Origin: a virus
Direction: 5' to 3' (one strand)
IMG/VR virus record: IMGVR_UViG_3300049215_000099
Location: 1 to 41,627 of that record
Length of the DNA stretch: 41,627 nucleotides
A program made the position numbers and the translations under genes. Under the pieces are notes generated by a model. It was not told where the DNA came from, made no database searches, and was given only the letters and a program-made list of their open reading frames with translations. Below are positions 37,957 through 41,627 of the stretch, one piece after another (within the stretch, counting starts at the first letter, position 1; each line of letters opens with the position of its first letter).

Positions 37957-38795
37957 CCATCACTGAGCTTGGCGGCGAAGTGGTCGAGCGCGAGATCGAG
38001 GGTGTTGGCCTTCTGCGGTTTGAGAACTTCGGCGTTGGCGAGTGGCTGACGCAGAAGGGCGAGCCGGCCAAGAAGGCGCGACGCCGCTATCTGCTCAACG
38101 GTCAGGAGCTTGACTCCGTGTCATCGGTCGTCGGGCTGCTTTCCAAGGAGGCGCTCTACTACTGGCACGAGGACCACGGCGCTCGAGGAGCCATCGAAGC
38201 GATGGAGGCGGGCGAGCTCGAGGGCGTCCCGATTGAGGAAGCGATCAAAACGATCCGCGCTCTCAAGCTCGGAGCCAAAGCCGCCAAGGAGGAGGGAGCC
38301 GACCGAGGCATAGCGATCCACGAGGCATTTCAGACTCTCGCCGCGACAGGAGAGGCCCCGAGGTTCGGAGATTTCCCGCAAGCGTGGTGGCCGTGGGTCA
38401 AGGGCTGCGCGAAGGCATGGCTCAAGCTTGACCCCGAGCCGATCGACGCGGAGTTCATGGTCTGCAACCCCGAGGCAGGATACGCGGGCAGACCCGACCT
38501 CTACTGCCGCTCCAAAGGCCAGCGCGTATTGGTCGATTACAAGACGGGCAAAGGCCGCATCTACGAGCAGGCGCACTACCAGACGCGCGGATATGCGGAG
38601 GCGTTCGAGCCGTGCCACATCGACCCCCCCGACCGCATCCTGATCGTGGGCATCGGTGACGATGGCTCAGTGATCCTTGAGGATTGCGCCGCAACCTCCG
38701 AGGACTGGTCGGCGCTCCTGCACACCTACCACTCCCGCAAGCGAGTCAATGCAGCGATGGCTCTGGCGACCAAGGAAGCGAAGGCGGAAGCATGA
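37953..38795 (+). CDS. PD-(D/E)XK exonuclease
   Basis: A 280-residue RecB/Cas4-type nuclease. His123 in GIAIHEAF, an acidic DAEF near 165-168, GRPDLY with Asp182, VDYKTGK with Asp195 and Lys197, and QAHYQTRGYAEA near 206-217 are the motifs of the family in order. It probably resects double-stranded ends for the ERF protein encoded directly upstream. No CxxC iron-sulfur cluster is evident. Confidence 0.85.
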   Translation: MTITELGGEVVEREIEGVGLLRFENFGVGEWLTQKGEPAKKARRRYLLNGQELDSVSSVVGLLSKEALYYWHEDHGARGAIEAMEAGELEGVPIEEAIKTIRALKLGAKAAKEEGADRGIAIHEAFQTLAATGEAPRFGDFPQAWWPWVKGCAKAWLKLDPEPIDAEFMVCNPEAGYAGRPDLYCRSKGQRVLVDYKTGKGRIYEQAHYQTRGYAEAFEPCHIDPPDRILIVGIGDDGSVILEDCAATSEDWSALLHTYHSRKRVNAAMALATKEAKAEA

Positions 38796-39151
38796 AGTCC
38801 TCCGAGCGCGACGAGCTCCTCGTCCAGCAGACCACCGCCGCAGTCGAGCAGGCAACAGCCCTGAGAGACATAGATCACCGCCTAGCGAGTCTTGAGGCAG
38901 GCCAGCGTCGGCGCGAGAGTCTGCAGAAGCTGCCACCGCTCCCCCGACGCCGTTTCAGACGCTTAGACGGCCTCCCTGGATGGGATGCCCGAATCCCCGA
39001 CGAGCACATCATCGAGGGCTCAACCGTGAAGTGTCGCTGCGGAGCCGAGACGATCCTCTCGCTCCGAATCCCGATGGCCTGCACCGGGGAGTGTGGGCGG
39101 TGGTTCCTGCTCACCGATGCTGGTGTGATGTGGAAGCTGCTCCCGGAATGA
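38792..39151 (+). CDS. Coiled-coil plus zinc-motif protein
   Basis: A 119-residue protein starting at ATG 38792 (ATGA overlap). An N-terminal helix (QTTAAVEQATALRDIDHRLA) and a basic middle (LPRRRFRRLDG) are followed by a four-Cys zinc motif (KCRCGAETI, then ACTGECGRWF). Probably nucleic-acid binding; the role is unknown. Both ends overlap the neighbouring genes by ATGA. Confidence 0.6.
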   Translation: MKSSERDELLVQQTTAAVEQATALRDIDHRLASLEAGQRRRESLQKLPPLPRRRFRRLDGLPGWDARIPDEHIIEGSTVKCRCGAETILSLRIPMACTGECGRWFLLTDAGVMWKLLPE

Positions 39152-39468
39152 CCGACCTCTCCACCCCCACGATGACCCAAAGCCGCCTGGAAGAAATCGA
39201 GAACGATCTCGCCATGCGCCAGAACCTCTACGAGGCTGCAGCGAGAGCATGGTTCGTCAAGCAGGGCAAGATCACCAAGGACCGAGCCGTCGCCTACCGC
39301 ACCGCATCCGGCGGCTCGACTGAAAAAAAGGAAGCGGCCAACGAACTCCACGGCGAGGATGGAGCACTTGAGCAGGGAGAGTATGAGGCCCTGCGCGCGG
39401 TGATAAAAGTGCTCGAAACCCGCGCCACAATCGGAATGTCAATCCTCAAGAGCCAAGGGAGAACCTGA
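39148..39468 (+). CDS. Small helical protein of recombination operon
   Basis: A 106-residue protein starting MTDLSTPTMTQSRLEEIEND. A long helix pair (MRQNLYEAAARAWFVKQ and EYEALRAVIKVLETRATI) surrounds a charged loop. Similar small helical proteins often sit in phage replication operons. No function recognised. Confidence 0.55.
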   Translation: MTDLSTPTMTQSRLEEIENDLAMRQNLYEAAARAWFVKQGKITKDRAVAYRTASGGSTEKKEAANELHGEDGALEQGEYEALRAVIKVLETRATIGMSILKSQGRT

Positions 39469-39641
39469 TGACCAAAGACAAGACCCCCACCGCCATCCTC
39501 TCCCGCATCCCCTCGATGAAGCCAGTCCGCACCCCAGAGCAACAGCAAGCCTACGAAGAGGTCACCAAGCGCAACGACGCCATCCAACAGACCAGGCTCA
39601 AGCAGCCGGCGAGCGGAGTGTGGGGCCGGGCTCCGAAGTGA
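39468..39641 (+). CDS. 57-residue basic protein
   Basis: ATG 39468 overlaps the previous TGA, and the TGA at 39639 overlaps GTG 39638 (GTGA). The protein (MTKDKTPTAILSRIPSMKPV) is basic and short, ending SGVWGRAPK. The overlaps on both sides support translation. No family recognised. Confidence 0.5.
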   Translation: MTKDKTPTAILSRIPSMKPVRTPEQQQAYEEVTKRNDAIQQTRLKQPASGVWGRAPK

Positions 39642-39934
39642 GGCCCCGATGCTTCCTCGCTGAGTTCTCGGAGGAGCCCTGCGAAGGCAGACTCCGAGCA
39701 GTCCACCTGATCCCCAAACAGACGCTCAGGCGCGCCTCCTGGGACCCCTGGGACCCTCGATCCTTCGTCCCGGCCTGCGGGGGCATCATGGGGCTCTCCG
39801 GCTGTCACGGACGCCTCGACGCCCACCAGATCACGATCCCCCCGGAGAAGCTACCCCCGGAGCTGATCGAGCTTGCCGAGGAGTCCGGTCTGATCTGGTA
39901 CCTGGAACGGCGGTACGGCTATGCCCCGTCCTGA
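39638..39934 (+). CDS. HNH-like nuclease
   Basis: A 98-residue protein from GTG 39638. Motifs in order: CFLAEFSEEPCEGRLRAVHL near 5-24, IPKQ, WDPRSFVPACGG near 40-51, CHGRLDAH near 58-65, and ESGLIWYLERRYG at the end. This is the pattern of a small HNH-type family found in actinophages, in which the paired Cys and His bind metal. A partial copy lies at 940-1029, just across the contig junction. Confidence 0.65.
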   Translation: MRPRCFLAEFSEEPCEGRLRAVHLIPKQTLRRASWDPWDPRSFVPACGGIMGLSGCHGRLDAHQITIPPEKLPPELIELAEESGLIWYLERRYGYAPS

Positions 39935-40454
39935 CCGCTCCCACCTAAAGCTCATCGACACAGCCACAGGCGAGATCACCGAGTACGCCTGCGCCAGCTG
40001 CGGAGTCAAGGAGCACGAGATCGACGGCCTCACCCGGAAGATGCGAGGACTGGCCCGCGAGAACTCAGAACTCCGCCGCGACAAGGAGGCCGAAGCCGAG
40101 GAACACGAGCTGCGCCCCGTCATCGATGCCCTGTTCGCCTACTGGCAAGAGGTCACCGGCCACACCCGCGTGCGCCTCACCTACCAGCACTTCTGGTGTG
40201 CCCTGCCGATGCTCAAAGCCTGGGGCGTGGGCAACTGCGCAGCCGCCATCGCAGGCAATGCCTATGACCCCAACACCAAACCCAAGAAGAACGGCAAAGG
40301 GCTAGAGGTCTACAACGACTGGGAGACCGTCTTTCGCAACTCCGGGAACGTGCGCCGGTACATCGAGCGACGCCCCGCCGGTTGGACGCTCCCCGAGAAC
40401 TTCTACGGTCTGCCCGATGGACGGCCCAACCGTCCGCCTGTAGATCGGTTATGA
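39921..40454 (+). CDS. Possible replication-associated protein
   Basis: A 177-residue protein. A CxxC pair (ACASCGVKEHEIDGL) leads into a coiled coil (RKMRGLARENSELRRDKEAE), then a globular region with VTGHTRVRLTYQHFWCALPM and DWETVFRNSGNVRRYIERRP. The C-terminal pattern recalls uncharacterised phage proteins near resolvase and replication genes. It may be an initiator-like factor; unproven. Its stop lies in the promoter-like element copy 3. Confidence 0.5.
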   Translation: MPRPDRSHLKLIDTATGEITEYACASCGVKEHEIDGLTRKMRGLARENSELRRDKEAEAEEHELRPVIDALFAYWQEVTGHTRVRLTYQHFWCALPMLKAWGVGNCAAAIAGNAYDPNTKPKKNGKGLEVYNDWETVFRNSGNVRRYIERRPAGWTLPENFYGLPDGRPNRPPVDRL

Positions 40455-40456
40455 TG
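40445..40456 (+). promoter_or_regulatory. Promoter-like element TCGGTTATGATG, copy 3
   Basis: TATGAT at 40450-40455, 27 nt before ATG 40483; the leader has CCCCAAACGAAAGGCAG. It overlaps the stop of the preceding gene. It would drive the gene pair at 40483 and 40913, which crosses the contig junction. Confidence 0.65.
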
Positions 40457-40482
40457 GGCACCCCAAACGAAAGGCAGAACCC

Positions 40483-40911
40483 ATGACCGCAACACTCACC
40501 AACGGGGCAGTCCTGGCCCGCCACGAGATCAACACAGACGGCATCGAGCACCTGGACCTTGAGTGCCCGGTCCTCACCGGGCCCCAGGCGCAGGGCGACG
40601 TGCTTATTGTGCCCGTCGAGGCATCGAAGGACCGCGGGGAGAAGATCCCCACCGAGGGCATCACCGTCGTTCGCGGTGAGGCAAGGGGCGGCAACGCTCA
40701 CATCCTGCATGTCCTTGAGGGCGAGGCGTTCTGGGGCTCTTCACCGAACGCCGACACCGAGCTGCGTCAGGGGGTCCTCACGGTGCCCGATGGCGCCTCG
40801 GCAACGCTGATCCACACCCAGGAGCACAACGTCATCGGGATCGGCCCTGGCACGTACGAGGTCCGCCGTCAGCGCGAGTTCGCCGGCGAGTGGCGTCGCG
40901 TGAGCGACTGA
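40483..40911 (+). CDS. Beta-rich protein upstream of repeat gene
   Basis: A 142-residue protein starting MTATLTNGAVLARHEINTDG. It is rich in short strands (GVLTVPDGASATLIHTQEHN) and ends with REFAGEWRRVSD. I recall similar proteins paired with DUF6745 genes in actinobacterial phages and prophages, but no function. The next start is two bases after its TGA. Confidence 0.6.
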   Translation: MTATLTNGAVLARHEINTDGIEHLDLECPVLTGPQAQGDVLIVPVEASKDRGEKIPTEGITVVRGEARGGNAHILHVLEGEAFWGSSPNADTELRQGVLTVPDGASATLIHTQEHNVIGIGPGTYEVRRQREFAGEWRRVSD

Positions 40912-40912
40912 G

Positions 40913-41627
40913 ATGCCCAGGCGAATCGACAAGCTCACGGAGGCGCAAAAGGCCACCTTCCCGGAGTGGGAAGCGAAGTGGCTTGACCACGGCCTGCGCA
41001 CCGGACCTCTCTCGGAGGAGGAGTGGGAGCGCGTCCGCGTCGGGGCTGTGGATGCGGCACGATTCTCAGGGTTGCCTGAGCCGATCCTAATCCGGTGCGC
41101 GTCGCCGTTGGCGGCTGCGATTGCCGCGCCTGTCGCTGCCTTTGTTGCTGCGGCGGCAGAGGGTTCGCTGCCTGAGGGCGTTGAGTCGGGCGTCGCGTCG
41201 GGCGTCGAGTCGGGCGTCTGGTCGGGCGTCGAGTCGGGCGTCTGGTCGGGCGTTGAGTCGGGCGTTGAGTCGGGCGTTGAGTCGGGCGTCAGGTCGGGCG
41301 TCGAGTCGGGCGTTGAATCGGGCGTCAGGTTGGGCGTCGAGTCGGGCGTTGAATCGGGCGTCTGGTCGGGCGTCTGGTCGGGCGTCTGGTCGGGCGTCTG
41401 GTCGGGCGTCAGGTTGGGCGTCGCGTCGGGCGTCGGGTCGGGCGTCGAATCGGGCGTCAAATCGGGCGTCAGGTTGGGCGTCTGGTCGGGCGTCAGGTCG
41501 GGCGTTGAGTCGGGCGTCAGGTCGGGCGTCAAATCGGGCGTCAAATCGGGCATCGGGTCGGGCGTCAGGTTGGGCGTCTGGTCGGGCGTCTGGTCGGGCG
41601 TTGAGTCGGGCGTCAGGTCGGGCGTTG
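40913..41627 (+). CDS. N-terminal part of split DUF6745-like repeat protein
   Basis: Starts at ATG 40913 ([20 protein letters not shown]). Residues 1-88 resemble the DUF6745 N-terminus ([20 protein letters not shown], then [19 protein letters not shown]). From about 41181 the gene enters the G-V-x-S array and stays open to the contig end, in register with the frame at base 1. The two halves make one gene of at least 550 codons. The array interrupts the middle of the domain. Confidence 0.7.
   Translation, partial: MPRRIDKLTEAQKATFPEWEAKWLDHGLRTGPLSEEEWERVRVGAVDAARFSGLPEPILIRCASPLAAAIAAPVAAFVAAAAEGSLPEGVESGVASGVESGVWSGVESGVWSGVESGVESGVESGVRSGVESGVESGVRLGVESGVESGVWSGVWSGVWSGVWSGVRLGVASGVGSGVESGVKSGVRLGVWSGVRSGVESGVRSGVKSGVKSGIGSGVRLGVWSGVWSGVESGVRSGV
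41181..41627 (+). repeat. 12-bp tandem repeat array, right end
   Basis: About 37 copies of GGC-GTC-xxx-TCG with the same variable codon as at the left end. With the left part this makes about 56 units minus any overlap; the true count is unknown because the contig breaks here. The reverse strand is also open and would read T-P-D-x, a consequence of the unit length. Confidence 0.95.

Noticed and set aside
40741-41553. Long minus-strand frame encoding T-P-D-x repeats
   Set aside because: A 12-bp unit without stops keeps several frames open. The plus frame joins recognisable globular parts on both sides, while the minus frame has none and starts inside the array.
1-41627. CRISPR array
   Set aside because: The 12-bp array has no spacers and is coding; the 29-bp repeats at 36865 are directly adjacent without spacers; no cas genes are seen.
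1-41627. Genome-wide recoding of TAG as an amino acid
   Set aside because: Many genes end cleanly at TAG, including the large terminase, where the frame after TAG is not coding-like and a better small gene lies in another frame. No suppressor tRNA is seen. Only selective readthrough remains open.

Overview
The window looks like a nearly complete genome of a short-tailed (podovirus-like) phage of a high-GC host, probably an actinobacterium. The evidence is a full packaging, head, tail and lysis gene set, a tail-nozzle protein and large internal virion proteins with no tape-measure gene, high-GC codon use, a homologue of actinobacterial integration host factor (mIHF), and small proteins of actinophage type. 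Both contig ends lie inside the same 12-bp repeat array in the same gene, so the molecule is probably circular or circularly permuted, with the assembly broken at the array. I see no integrase, repressor, DNA polymerase or tRNA.

Layout. 0-4.6 kb: end of the split DUF6745-like repeat gene, a decayed HNH fragment, a second repeat protein, RusA-like resolvase, HTH protein, mIHF-like protein, ASCH-like protein and several micro-proteins. 4.63-5.69 kb: mostly non-coding, with direct repeats and strong hairpins. 5.7-9.7 kb: small paralogous proteins, large terminase and accessory proteins, including one broken gene. 9.7-13.1 kb: beta-helix tailspike and SGNH esterase, placed between terminase and portal. 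13.1-22 kb: portal, tail fibre, scaffold, major capsid and head proteins. 22-26 kb: adaptor, nozzle and second fibre. 26-32.3 kb: internal (ejection) proteins. 32.3-36.6 kb: transglycosylase, possible small terminase, membrane proteins, holin, GH24 endolysin, a terminator and a secreted lysozyme-like protein. 36.6-37.36 kb: a divergent control region with tandem palindromic repeats, inverted repeats and a predicted multibranch structure. 37.4-41.6 kb: ERF annealing protein, PD-(D/E)XK exonuclease, small genes, an HNH protein, a possible replication protein and the start of the split repeat gene.

The early genes suggest ERF/exonuclease/RusA recombination-dependent replication. Late genes are tightly packed, mostly with 1-4 bp start/stop overlaps, which implies translational coupling. 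Four promoter-like sites share a TTATGATG core 26-31 nt before a start codon; one drives a tiny minus-strand signal-peptide ORF inside the late region.

The points most worth a second look are: two late genes interrupted by a single in-frame TAG with the frame open up to the next start codon; the structured region at 36.8-37.3 kb; the shared promoter element; the copied segment at 1.75 and 32.3 kb that lost its membrane-spanning codons; the four-member AESA-motif family; and the repeat gene with one variable codon per repeat.
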